DNA of 64,000 nt from Rhizobium acidisoli (GTDB lineage: Bacteria; Pseudomonadota; Alphaproteobacteria; Rhizobiales; Rhizobiaceae). Below are positions 25,440 through 33,995 of this stretch, piece by piece. Each line of letters starts with the position of its first letter. Within the stretch, counting starts at the first letter, position 1. The notes under the pieces are model-generated. The model made no database searches, was not told the DNA's origin, and saw nothing but the letters and a program-made list of their open reading frames with translations. The stretch is taken from positions 4,408,501 to 4,472,500 of the forward strand of contig NZ_CP034998.1 of NCBI RefSeq assembly GCF_002531755.2. The letters run 5' to 3'. The position numbers were made by a program, and so were the translations under genes.

Positions 25440-26456
25440 TTAGGCCGGCGGGCGGCTCGCCACCGCCACTTTCCGCCGCGGCGTGGTGATTTCGTGGATG
25501 ATGGCGCCGCCGATCGACGAGAGCACCAGCGACAGGATCACGAAGAGCACCGGCTGCTGCAGGATGCCGATCGGCAGCCGGTCGGCGGCGACCCTCAGGA
25601 AGGCGAGCGTGAAGGCGTGGGTGATATAGATGCTGTAGGAGCAGTCGCCGAGATAGTTCAGCCAGCCGATAAAAGGCAGCCTGGAAAAGTCGATCGAGAC
25701 CGCGCCGTAGACGATGAAGATCGCCGGGATTCCCCAGGCGTAGAACCGGCTTTCCGGCGGCATCAGCGCCTCGTTGATGAAGAGGAACGCAAAGCCGATG
25801 ATGAGCGCCGCCCATGCCCAGCGCTTCGGCAGAAGCACCTTCTGCCGATAGAGCCAGCCGAGCACGGCGCCGGCGAGAAACTCCAGAATGATCGGCTCGC
25901 CGTAGAAGCGGGTGACTGTTGTTTCCGGCAGCAGCCGGCAGGCGATCAGGATGACGGCGAAGACGGCAAACATTGCCGGGATGCGGCGGGTTTCCGAGAG
26001 CTGCAGCAGCAGCGCGAAGACGAGATAGAAGAACATCTCGTAATTCAGCGTCCAGCCAGGCACCACGACGGGGGTGATCGTGCTCGGATCGGCGGCATTG
26101 GCCCATGGCAGAAAGAACAGCGAGGCGATCAGATGCCGCAGGTCGAACACGGTCGATTTCAGCAATGAGGGGGCCACCAGCGCCACAACAGCCGAAAACA
26201 ATGTTGCCAGCCAATAGAGCGGGACGATGCGTTTGATGCGCCGGCGGGCGAAATCGATGGGGCTCATCGCCCGCCCGCTCGTCGTCAGCCACATCACGAA
26301 ACCGCTGAGCACGAAGAAGATGTCGACGCCGGTCTCGCCATAGACGAAGGTGGTGGCGTCGAGCGCGGGATTGACCTTCGCAAGCTGCAAGATCGCGTGG
26401 AAATAGACGACCATCAGCGCTGCGACGGCGCGCAGATATTGAAGCTGGACAAGCAT
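25440..26456 (-). CDS. Acyltransferase 3 family membrane protein (ExoZ/OafA-like)
   Basis: The 338-residue polytopic protein begins with the family signature LQYLRAVAALMVVYFHAI, including the catalytic-type His. It has about ten membrane helices, FVLSGFVMW (about 48-56) and GDCSYSIYITHAF (about 270-282) near the end. Such proteins O-acetylate or succinylate polysaccharides at the inner membrane; ExoZ is the closest named model by layout. The frame stays open to an ATG at 26528 overlapping the polymerase gene, but the ATG at 26456 gives the standard N-terminus. It is the last gene of a three-gene minus-strand run. Confidence 0.88.
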   Translation of the reverse strand: MLVQLQYLRAVAALMVVYFHAILQLAKVNPALDATTFVYGETGVDIFFVLSGFVMWLTTSGRAMSPIDFARRRIKRIVPLYWLATLFSAVVALVAPSLLKSTVFDLRHLIASLFFLPWANAADPSTITPVVVPGWTLNYEMFFYLVFALLLQLSETRRIPAMFAVFAVILIACRLLPETTVTRFYGEPIILEFLAGAVLGWLYRQKVLLPKRWAWAALIIGFAFLFINEALMPPESRFYAWGIPAIFIVYGAVSIDFSRLPFIGWLNYLGDCSYSIYITHAFTLAFLRVAADRLPIGILQQPVLFVILSLVLSSIGGAIIHEITTPRRKVAVASRPPA

Positions 26457-26520
26457 CGAGCGTCTTGCTCCCTCGGGCTCGTGCGGGTCGCCGGACTCAG
26501 CCGTGCCGCTGCGGTCAACT

Positions 26521-27789
26521 CTATACATCTGCCGGACGATCCTGCCGGAGGCGCGGGCTGTCGTGGAAGCGCATATATCCGACGACGAACCACAGGAGAC
26601 CGGCGATTTTCATCGAGAAAACAGCGGTCCCCCCGATCATCATATTCAGAAAAATGAAAAGAGAAAGTGAATGGGCGCAGCGCCGCTGCGCCGCCGTGCG
26701 CCCGGCGGGAAACAGGCAGACGAACAGCCATAGGGCGATAACGCCGAATATCGTCGCCGCGTAGATCAGGTAGACATAACCGCTGTCGGCGAATTCGGCG
26801 ACCCGGTCGACCGAAAGCCCGAGGATGGCGAGCGGATCGAGTTCCATGATCTTCTTCATCGTCAGGTTGATGCGGCCGGTGAAATTGTCGCCGGTCGCAT
26901 TGGGTTTTAAGGTGTAGACGAGGAAACCGGCGGCGACGATCAGCGGCATCAGCGCCAGATTGAAATTCCTCGGGATCTTCGGAAAGACGAAATAACCGGC
27001 AATGCAGGCAAAACAGAAGATCAGCATCGTGCGGGTGTCGTTCGTCACCAGGATCAGCACCGCGGTGCCGACGAACAGCAGCCGGTCCCAGCGGCCTATT
27101 CTTTCCCACATGGAAATCAGATAGATCGCGATCACGCCGCAGAAATTGGCGAGCGACACCTGTTCGAGGAAGATCGACGACGAGCGGTGGTCGATGACGC
27201 CGAAGGAGAAACGCTCGGGAAAACCGAGCGCGTTCTGGAACAGGCCCGTCGTGTTGTAGCTCAGCGGCAGCAGCCCGCGTGTATTGGCGAAATAATCGGA
27301 CGGATGCACGATGCTGACATAGAACGGCACGCTGACGATCTCGAAGATCAGGAAGATCATGACGGCAAGGCTTGCCCAGCGAAAGGCGAGTTTCATCGTC
27401 TTCTCGTTGCTCCAGCCGCCGAGGCCGGAAAAGCAGAAGATGATCAGAACGTTGCGGAAATGATCGACGAAAAGCATGCGGTTGAGCACGCTGACATAGA
27501 TCGTCACGACAAGTGTGAACAGCAGGAACAGGAAGGCCGGCAGATCGGTCTCGTAGATCCCCTTGTGCAGGATGTAGAGGATGGCGCTCGCCATGATCAG
27601 CCCTTCGCTGGCGGCGACATGCGTCAACGAGAGCGGCATGATGTTGTGGTTGATGAAGGCGAGAATGCCGTTGTAGAGCACCGACAGCAGTCCGAGCCAG
27701 AGCACGGTATGATCGGTCCGCGCCGCTTCGCCGGCTGCACTGCCGGCTATAGGAAAAGCTGCCTTCTGTTCGAGGACCGCCACCGTCAC
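26521..27789 (-). CDS. O-antigen ligase/polymerase-like membrane protein (Wzy/ExoQ type)
   Basis: The 422-residue protein has about eleven hydrophobic segments. A large periplasmic-type loop (about 165-215, with NTTGLFQNALGFPERFSFGVIDHRSSS) and the late segment TNDTRTMLIFCFACIAGYF fit Wzy/ligase-type polysaccharide polymerases, although the family is poorly conserved. Its start overlaps the stop of the GH5 gene by 4 bp, and its stop lies within the possible longer start of the acyltransferase gene, so the three genes are translationally coupled. A role in polymerising exopolysaccharide repeat units is inferred from this context. Confidence 0.75.
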   Translation of the reverse strand: MTVAVLEQKAAFPIAGSAAGEAARTDHTVLWLGLLSVLYNGILAFINHNIMPLSLTHVAASEGLIMASAILYILHKGIYETDLPAFLFLLFTLVVTIYVSVLNRMLFVDHFRNVLIIFCFSGLGGWSNEKTMKLAFRWASLAVMIFLIFEIVSVPFYVSIVHPSDYFANTRGLLPLSYNTTGLFQNALGFPERFSFGVIDHRSSSIFLEQVSLANFCGVIAIYLISMWERIGRWDRLLFVGTAVLILVTNDTRTMLIFCFACIAGYFVFPKIPRNFNLALMPLIVAAGFLVYTLKPNATGDNFTGRINLTMKKIMELDPLAILGLSVDRVAEFADSGYVYLIYAATIFGVIALWLFVCLFPAGRTAAQRRCAHSLSLFIFLNMMIGGTAVFSMKIAGLLWFVVGYMRFHDSPRLRQDRPADV

Positions 27790-28835
27790 TTCCCCGCTGG
27801 CTTGACGCTGGCGCAGGCGCCGGCTTTGGCTTTTGCCGAATTGGCGAGAAGCCGCATCTGCGGCCGCTCAGCGCCCTTTCGCGGCTGGACGTTGAACGGC
27901 TCGTCGGCCGGCCACCATTCGCCTGCGGCCCAATAGGACCAGCCGAGCCAGGCTTCGCCATTATCGGACATGGTGGAATAGATCTCGGTCAGCCCGCTCA
28001 TGCAGTCCTTGTCGGCAGCGGCGCCGAACTCGCCGAGAAAGCCGCGCTTGTGGTTCTTCTTCAGCCAGGCGGTGACGCCGGCGATCGCTTCGACCGCGGC
28101 GGTGGCACCCTCGCAGGTCGGATGGGTTCCGGAGGAATCGATGTCGAGATACTGGTGGACCTCATAGGCGTAGAAGTCGAGCGGATCGCGCACGCCGAGC
28201 ATCACCGTGCCGTTGGCGCCGCCGATCACATCCTCCTCCCAGCTGTGAGCGCCACTCCAGGCGGTGCCCGGCACCAGGATGAGGTTGCGGGCGCCGACGG
28301 CGCGGATGCTGCGGATCGCCGCATTGGCGGCATCGAGCCAGTCCGTCGCCTTGATATCGTGCGGCTCGTTCATCAGGCCGAAGAGCACGCCGTCCTGATT
28401 GGCGAATTCGACCGCAAGCCTTGCCCAGAAATCACCGAAGGCGGCATCCGTCGCCGGCGCCGTGCCGACCTGCACCTTGTCGTAATAGCCGAAATTATGC
28501 GGGTCGAGCAGTACGGCCATGCCGTGCTTGCGGATCAGCCCGACGGTGTCCTTGATCCGCTTGAGTTCGTCCTCGTCGAGCCGGCCGCCCAGCGCCGGCT
28601 GCAACCGCTCCCAGCGGAAGGGCAGCCGGACGATCGTCATGCCCTTTTCGGCGAAATAGCGGATCGTCTCTTCGCTCGGATAGGTGTAGTTCGTCCCGTA
28701 AATGCCGTCGCGCTCGCCATATTCGCCACCGGAAAGATTGACGCCGCGATAGCAGGGCGGACCGGCCGCAAGGGTCGGCGAGGGGACGAGAACGGCCGCA
28801 AGCAGCAGCGCCGTCAGATGTCGTCTCGTCCTCAT
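27786..28835 (-). CDS. Secreted GH5-family glycanase (cellulase-like)
   Basis: The 349-residue protein has a signal peptide (about 1-23) and a GH5 barrel: RGVNLSGGEYGE, IVRLPFRWERLQP, LDPHNFGYYD, the acid/base Glu in FGLMNEPHD (about 153-161) and the nucleophile Glu in GFLGEFGAAAD (about 280). It likely cleaves beta-1,4-glucan-type links. The ATG at 28835 follows a good CGAGGAC ribosome site. Coupling to a Wzy-like polymerase and an acyltransferase suggests trimming or quality control of an exported polysaccharide rather than plant-cell-wall digestion, though both remain possible. Confidence 0.9.
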   Translation of the reverse strand: MRTRRHLTALLLAAVLVPSPTLAAGPPCYRGVNLSGGEYGERDGIYGTNYTYPSEETIRYFAEKGMTIVRLPFRWERLQPALGGRLDEDELKRIKDTVGLIRKHGMAVLLDPHNFGYYDKVQVGTAPATDAAFGDFWARLAVEFANQDGVLFGLMNEPHDIKATDWLDAANAAIRSIRAVGARNLILVPGTAWSGAHSWEEDVIGGANGTVMLGVRDPLDFYAYEVHQYLDIDSSGTHPTCEGATAAVEAIAGVTAWLKKNHKRGFLGEFGAAADKDCMSGLTEIYSTMSDNGEAWLGWSYWAAGEWWPADEPFNVQPRKGAERPQMRLLANSAKAKAGACASVKPAGK

Positions 28836-28970
28836 GGCTGTCCTCGTAATCCAGGCAAATCGCAACATCGGCGTCGCTGAGATTATTTTAACGGTCCGTT
28901 AGCTAAGAATTTCTAAAGTCTGAGCACCTCGGCTTCAGTCTTTCACGCTGGGCAGGACACGAGTGCGCGT

Positions 28971-30605
28971 ATGAACCAGTATGACAGGAACAGGGTAAGC
29001 CGGCTCCCTGGCTGGCGCAGTTATGAGTCGTCTCAGACTGCGCCGGAAGGCGTGCGCATGCGCAGTCCCGTGGTCCGTCCGGACGATTTCGTCCCTCCGC
29101 CGCCCGAACCCGCCCCTCCTGCCTTTGTGCCGCCGCCGGCAAGTGTTGCGCAACCCCGCCAAGCCGAACGCCCGGCGCCCCCGTCCTCGGCTGTGCCCCC
29201 GACGGCGCCTAGGAAACAGCCGGTCGTGGACGCGCCGCCGAACGCAGTGCCCGCCTCTGCCGCACCGCTTCTCGACCTCCGCTCAAGCGTCGCCGCGATC
29301 TGGAGCCGGCGGTTGGTCGTGCTTGGTCTTGCCCTTCTCGGCGCCGTCGCCGGCGGGGTGGTGGCGCCCACCATCGGGCAAAAATTCACCGCCGTCAGCA
29401 GCCTCTATTTCGATCCGCGCCAGATCGGCCTTGCCGATGCGGGCGGCCAGTCTTCGGGGCCTTCGCCGGAAATGATCTCGACTTTGATCGACAGCCAGGT
29501 GCAGATCCTGACCTCCGGCAATGTACTGCGCCGCGTCGTCGAGACCATGAAGCTCGACCAGGATCCGGAATTCACCGGCGGCCGCACCGATGGCGCCGCC
29601 GTGATCGGCACTCTGCAGAAGGCGCTGGTCATCACCCGGCAGGCCAGCACCTATGTCGTTTCGCTTGCCGCGACGACCAATGATCCCGAGAAATCGGCAA
29701 GACTGGCCAACCAGGTCGTCACCTCCTTCACCGAGGAGGAAAACAGCGCCTCGAACGGCATCTACGAAAACACCTCCTCGACGCTGGACGGACGCCTCGA
29801 CGATTTGCGGCAGAAGGTGCTGGAGGCTGAGCAGGCTGTCGAAACCTTCCGCGCCGACAACGACATGGCCGCGACCGAGGGCAATCTGATTTCCGATCAG
29901 CGGCTCGTCTCGCTGAACACGATGCTGGTGACGGCGCAGGAAAAAACCATCCAGGCCAAGGCCCGCGCCGATGCCGTCGCCAATCTCCGCGTCGAGGATA
30001 TCGTTGCCGGCAACCAGGCGGAGGGCGGCGTCACTTCGCCGCTGGTCAGCCTGCGCCAGCAATATGCCACCCAGGCCGCCGCCGTCGGCAGCCTCGAAAG
30101 CCAGATGGGTACGCGCCATCCGCGCCTGCAGGCGGCCCGCTCCTCGCTGCAGAGCATATCAGGCGAAATCAAGGGCGAACTGCAGCGGCTCGCCACGTCG
30201 GCAAGGGGCGAATACGAGCAAGCCAAAGCCGCCGAGGACAGCATCGCCAAGGAGCTTGCCGTCCAGAAAGCGCTGCAGGCGAGCACCTCGGACAAGCAGG
30301 TGGAACTGAACGAATTGCAGCGCAAGGCGACGGCGGCGCGCGATATCTACGAGTCGGTGCTGAAGCGCTCCAGCCAGACGAACGAGGAGCAGAACCTCAA
30401 CCAGAGCAACATTCGCGTCATCTCGCCGGCCGAGCCGCCTGTGAAGGCCGACGGCCCGGGAAAGAAGATCCTGCTTATCGCAGGCATCATCGGCGGTCTT
30501 CTTGCCGGTTTCGTCGTCGGCGCCGGTTTTGCGATCCTCGCCGGCCTTTTCGGCCACCCCGTCATCAGAAGTTATTTCAGCAGGTCGCCCGCGACCACCG
30601 CTTGA
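28971..30605 (+). CDS. Polysaccharide chain-length/export protein (Wzz/GumC family, no kinase domain)
   Basis: The 544-residue protein has a Pro/Ala-rich cytoplasmic N-terminus (1 to about 100). A membrane helix (about 113-136), a Wzz periplasmic region with long coiled-coil stretches (about 250-460) and a second membrane helix (about 498-522) follow. The GNVR-like motif EQNLNQSNIRVISPAEPP precedes the last helix. It ends without a tyrosine-kinase domain, unlike full-length ExoP/Wzc proteins. It should set chain length for a surface polysaccharide, and is divergent from the GH5-Wzy-acyltransferase run 135 bp away. The ATG at 28971 has no strong ribosome site. Confidence 0.9.
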   Translation: MNQYDRNRVSRLPGWRSYESSQTAPEGVRMRSPVVRPDDFVPPPPEPAPPAFVPPPASVAQPRQAERPAPPSSAVPPTAPRKQPVVDAPPNAVPASAAPLLDLRSSVAAIWSRRLVVLGLALLGAVAGGVVAPTIGQKFTAVSSLYFDPRQIGLADAGGQSSGPSPEMISTLIDSQVQILTSGNVLRRVVETMKLDQDPEFTGGRTDGAAVIGTLQKALVITRQASTYVVSLAATTNDPEKSARLANQVVTSFTEEENSASNGIYENTSSTLDGRLDDLRQKVLEAEQAVETFRADNDMAATEGNLISDQRLVSLNTMLVTAQEKTIQAKARADAVANLRVEDIVAGNQAEGGVTSPLVSLRQQYATQAAAVGSLESQMGTRHPRLQAARSSLQSISGEIKGELQRLATSARGEYEQAKAAEDSIAKELAVQKALQASTSDKQVELNELQRKATAARDIYESVLKRSSQTNEEQNLNQSNIRVISPAEPPVKADGPGKKILLIAGIIGGLLAGFVVGAGFAILAGLFGHPVIRSYFSRSPATTA

Positions 30606-30664
30606 TGACGGTCGCCGGTTTCCCTACATCCTGTGAGTGCCCTATTGCCGGCAGGAGAATTCCC

Positions 30665-30997
30665 ATGCGGCCTATGATGATGCTTCTGATGTCGCTCGTT
30701 GCCGTGTCCAGCCTTGTGCCTGCGTCCGCCTTTGCCGTCGACTGGACGAAATCCCTCGATTCCGGCGTTCAGCCGCTCTACCCCTACAAGGGCCTGCCCG
30801 GCGTCAAGGCGCAGCCGGACAAGAAAGAGGAAGAATCGTATAATTGCCGCACCGAAACCGTCCAGATCCGCCGCCGCTACGACGAGATCTTCCGCTCCGG
30901 CGGCATGCCGACGCTGATGTATGTCTGCGAACGCGACGGCTTCATCTCGATGGACGACAAGGTCCCGCTGCGCGGCCACTATCAGCCGGTGCGCTGA
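30665..30997 (+). CDS. Exported protein of unknown function
   Basis: The 110-residue protein has a clear signal peptide (MRPMMMLLMSLVAVSSLVPA, cut near SAFA) and a mature part of about 87 residues with two Cys (YNCRTETV and MYVCERDGF) that could form a disulfide. AGGAGA precedes the ATG at 30665. It follows the Wzz gene by 59 bp and its stop faces the sugar aminotransferase stop 7 bp away. No family recognised; a periplasmic role near polysaccharide export is possible only by position. Confidence 0.75.
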   Translation: MRPMMMLLMSLVAVSSLVPASAFAVDWTKSLDSGVQPLYPYKGLPGVKAQPDKKEEESYNCRTETVQIRRRYDEIFRSGGMPTLMYVCERDGFISMDDKVPLRGHYQPVR

Positions 30998-31004
30998 GGA
31001 TCAA

Positions 31005-32153
31005 TCAGGCTGACTGCTGCAATGCCGTGCTGTTGTGGTAGATCCGCGTCGATATAAGATTGGTCAGGGTCGCCGCCACCCGGTCGATATCGGCCTCGCT
31101 CATGTCGTGATAGCTCGGCAGATTGATCGCCCGCTCCGGAATGCTCCAGGCGTTGACGTTCTCCGGCCGGTCTTCGAACATGGAGAGACTGGAAAGCGGG
31201 TAGAAGAAGACGCGCGCATCGGTATTGGCTGCATCGAATGCCTGTTGCAGCATCTCGCGGGTGATGCCCGTCGACGGATGGAAGACGGCCGTCGGCATCC
31301 AGGCGCCGTTGACCGTGCCGGTATATTCCGGATTCATGGTGATGCCAGGCAGGGCCGAAAGCCGGATCATATAGGCGGCCAAGATTTCGCGCTTGCGGTT
31401 GATGAGGTCGTCGATACGCTCGAGTTGGGCGCAGCCGATCGCCGCCTGGATGTTGGACATCTTGTATTTGAAGCCGATCGCATCCGGCCAGAACTGCTTG
31501 GTCTGGCCACGCGCCCGGCCATGATTGCTGAGCGTCAGCACCTTTTCGTAAAGGGCGGCGTCGCTGGTGACGAACATGCCGCCTTCGCCTGTCGTCAGCG
31601 TCTTGGTGCCGTGGAAGGAGAAGGTGCCGAAAGTGCCCATCGAGCCGGCGCGCCAGCCGTGCCAGACTGAGCCGACCGCTTCGGCGGCATCTTCGATTAC
31701 AGGAATGCCGGTGCGCCTGCCGATCTCCAGCAGCGCATCCATGTCGCAGAGGTTGCCGTAGAGATGCGTGGCGATGATCGCCTTGGTCTTCGGCGTGATA
31801 TGGCGCTCGACCTCTTCTGGATCGATGCACCAGCTATCGGCAAGCACGTCGACAAAGACAGGGGTTGCACCGAGATGAACGATCGGCGAAACCGTCGCCA
31901 CCCAGTTCGTATCGGCAAGGATCACTTCGTCGCCCACGCCCACGCCGAGGGCGGCAAGCCCCATATGCATGGCGCCGGTGCAGCTCGACGTCGCGATCGC
32001 AAAGCCACTCCCGAGATAGGTTTTGAAGTCGCTCTCGAAACGGTTGAGATAATCGTAGCAGCGCGCACCCCAGCCGTTGGCGGCGGCGTCTGCTGCGTAA
32101 TCCGTCTCGAGCTGGGTGATGGATGGCTTGGTGTAGAAGATCCTGTTGCTCAT
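31005..32153 (-). CDS. DegT/DnrJ/EryC1/StrS sugar aminotransferase
   Basis: The 382-residue PLP enzyme has the family motifs GDEVILADTNWVATVSPI, VIEDAAEAVGS (about 152-162) and the PLP lysine K184 in SFHGTKTLTTGEGGM. Members aminate 3-keto or 4-keto nucleotide sugars using glutamate. The likely substrate here is the 4-keto sugar made by RfbG or a modified form. The frame is open 55 codons further upstream, but the ATG at 32153 matches the usual family N-terminus and the extra segment lacks family sequence. It is the last gene of the sugar cluster, 64 bp after the glycosyltransferase gene. Confidence 0.9.
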   Translation of the reverse strand: MSNRIFYTKPSITQLETDYAADAAANGWGARCYDYLNRFESDFKTYLGSGFAIATSSCTGAMHMGLAALGVGVGDEVILADTNWVATVSPIVHLGATPVFVDVLADSWCIDPEEVERHITPKTKAIIATHLYGNLCDMDALLEIGRRTGIPVIEDAAEAVGSVWHGWRAGSMGTFGTFSFHGTKTLTTGEGGMFVTSDAALYEKVLTLSNHGRARGQTKQFWPDAIGFKYKMSNIQAAIGCAQLERIDDLINRKREILAAYMIRLSALPGITMNPEYTGTVNGAWMPTAVFHPSTGITREMLQQAFDAANTDARVFFYPLSSLSMFEDRPENVNAWSIPERAINLPSYHDMSEADIDRVAATLTNLISTRIYHNSTALQQSA

Positions 32154-32217
32154 GCCGCTACTTTTTCTGAATGAAAATGAGAAATGGTTAAATTTGGCGT
32201 CTGAACCTCGCCCGAGG

Positions 32218-33456
32218 CTACATGATGATGTGTCGGGCAAGGTCGTGTTCATGCAGCACGATGCCGGGGAGGTACCCAAGCGAGACGAAATAGTCGCGGT
32301 CGCTGCCGTCGGCGACAAAGACCGCTGTGGTTTCGATCGGATCGGCTCCGATTTCCGCAGTCACTTTGACGCCCGGCTTCAACCCGAGTTCGCGCATCAA
32401 CCCCTCAAGTGCTGTAATTTCGCTGAAGCCGGCGAGCAGCAGCGTGTTGATGCCGATAGCGCCGTTCACCTCGCCGACAAGCGTTTGGATCGCCACCATC
32501 AGCGGCAGGCGGTCGCGGAAGGGTCGGATCTCGGGATGGTCGAGAATGCCACCCCAGACGATCCTGATATAGAGCTCATATGCCTTGAGGAAATTCTTGC
32601 GCAGCGCCCAGAAACGGAAGGCGACGGCCATGCGATTGAGGGTGAAGATCTTGCACATTTCTTCGTATTTGGAGCGCGTCTCCATGGTCAGCGCGATCGC
32701 ACCGCGCTTGGCGCCGGTATAGAGGAAATATTCGAGCCCGGCGCGATAGCGGTCCCAGCTGGTCATAACCTCGTCGGTGCCGGCTTGCGGCCTGTCGCGA
32801 ACGATCACCGTATTGGAAACCGAGCGATAGAACGGCCGCTTGAGGAAGCTGACGGCGCCCTGGTCGAGGAAATGGGCGAGGAAGGAGAACGGATAGAAGC
32901 AGAATTCCCTGGGAACCCAGGCTGAGCGGAGTGCGGAGGCGCGGTAGACAGCGATTTCGGGAAAGATGTGGCGTTCGTAGATGAACTGGAAGACCTCGGT
33001 GAAACTGCCCCGCGGAAACTTCACGTCATATTCGAGTTTAAAGAACTGCCCGAGATCAGTCTTGCCGACCTCGTCATAGAGGAACCATGGCGCCTGGGCT
33101 GCGGTCACATCGGGGTTCTGATCGAGGTAGGCGACTGTTTCGGCCACTGCATCGGGGATCAATATGTCGTCGTCGGCAAGGTAGATCAGATATTCTCCCT
33201 TGCCGAGGCGGAAGGCGCTGGCGAAATTCGGTCCTCCGCCGGCATTCTCATCGCGGCGGAAGTAGCGGATCGGCAGGCCGCGAGTGATGAATTCTTCGAC
33301 GACCTGTTGCGTGCCGTCGGTCGACGCGTTGTCGCAGACAACGATCTCGAAGGGGAAATCGAACTTGTAGTCGTTTTCGCAATAGCTCAGGCAGTGACGC
33401 AGGAACGGCTCGCGATTGTAGGTCGGAATGCAGATGCTGAGTTTGATGCCGCTCAA
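32218..33456 (-). CDS. Family 2 glycosyltransferase
   Basis: The 412-residue protein starts with the GT-A fold LSICIPTYNREPFLRHCL, then EIVVCDNASTDGTQQVV and the metal-binding ADDDILIPDAV (about 93-103, DXD-type). The C-terminal half (about 230-412) is helical and unassigned. It probably transfers the unusual sugar made by this cluster onto a lipid-linked or polysaccharide acceptor at the inner membrane. It is the only glycosyltransferase recognisable in the cluster. Its start overlaps the epimerase gene by 4 bp. Confidence 0.9.
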   Translation of the reverse strand: MSGIKLSICIPTYNREPFLRHCLSYCENDYKFDFPFEIVVCDNASTDGTQQVVEEFITRGLPIRYFRRDENAGGGPNFASAFRLGKGEYLIYLADDDILIPDAVAETVAYLDQNPDVTAAQAPWFLYDEVGKTDLGQFFKLEYDVKFPRGSFTEVFQFIYERHIFPEIAVYRASALRSAWVPREFCFYPFSFLAHFLDQGAVSFLKRPFYRSVSNTVIVRDRPQAGTDEVMTSWDRYRAGLEYFLYTGAKRGAIALTMETRSKYEEMCKIFTLNRMAVAFRFWALRKNFLKAYELYIRIVWGGILDHPEIRPFRDRLPLMVAIQTLVGEVNGAIGINTLLLAGFSEITALEGLMRELGLKPGVKVTAEIGADPIETTAVFVADGSDRDYFVSLGYLPGIVLHEHDLARHIIM

Positions 33457-33995
33457 GTGTGTGTCCCCCGGCTATAGTGTTCGAGCGCGGCGTCGCGCTC
33501 GCTGACGATGACAGGCGCGAATGGCCAGGCGATGCCGAACTCGGGGTCATCGTAACGAACGCCCATTGCGAGTTCGGCCACATAAACCTCCGACATCTGG
33601 TAGAAGAGTTCGCAATCGTCCTCGAGGGTGAGGAAGCCGTGGGCGCAGCCCGCCGGTATATAGAAGGCGTTGCGCCTTTCGCCGTCGAGTTCGACCGCCG
33701 CCCATTTGAGATAGGTTTTGGACGCCGGCCGCAGATCGAGTGCTACATCGAAGACGCGGCCGCGCACGGCCCGAACGAGCTTGGCCTCCGGCTTCGGATC
33801 GGCTTGATAGTGCATGCCGCGCAGCGTTCCGCGCTTGTGGTTCTGTGAGACATTGCACTGCGGATAGACCGAGGCGAGGCCGTGAGCGGTAAAAGTTTCG
33901 GCGCAGAAAGTTCGCGCAAACATCCCACGGTCGTCGACGCGTTCCTCGACGTCGATGACGAAGGCTCCTGCAACTGCGGTCGGCGCAAACCTCAT
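33453..33995 (-). CDS. RmlC-like 4-keto-sugar 3,5-epimerase family protein
   Basis: The 180-residue cupin-type protein has the RmlC pattern: DDRGMFARTFCAETFTAHGL, VSQNHKRGTLRGMHYQ with the catalytic His in the HYQ region, RVFDVALDLRPAS and the YIPAGCAHGFLTLEDDCEL segment with Tyr and His. It would epimerise C3 and/or C5 of a nucleotide-linked 4-keto-6-deoxyhexose. With RfbF and RfbG upstream, the substrate is more likely CDP- than dTDP-linked. Gene ends overlap both neighbours by 4 bp. Confidence 0.88.
   Translation of the reverse strand: MRFAPTAVAGAFVIDVEERVDDRGMFARTFCAETFTAHGLASVYPQCNVSQNHKRGTLRGMHYQADPKPEAKLVRAVRGRVFDVALDLRPASKTYLKWAAVELDGERRNAFYIPAGCAHGFLTLEDDCELFYQMSEVYVAELAMGVRYDDPEFGIAWPFAPVIVSERDAALEHYSRGTHT

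Noticed and set aside
26414..27961. Minus-strand frame of about 515 codons
   Set aside because: A shifted frame across the polymerase and GH5 genes; no membrane or catalytic pattern.
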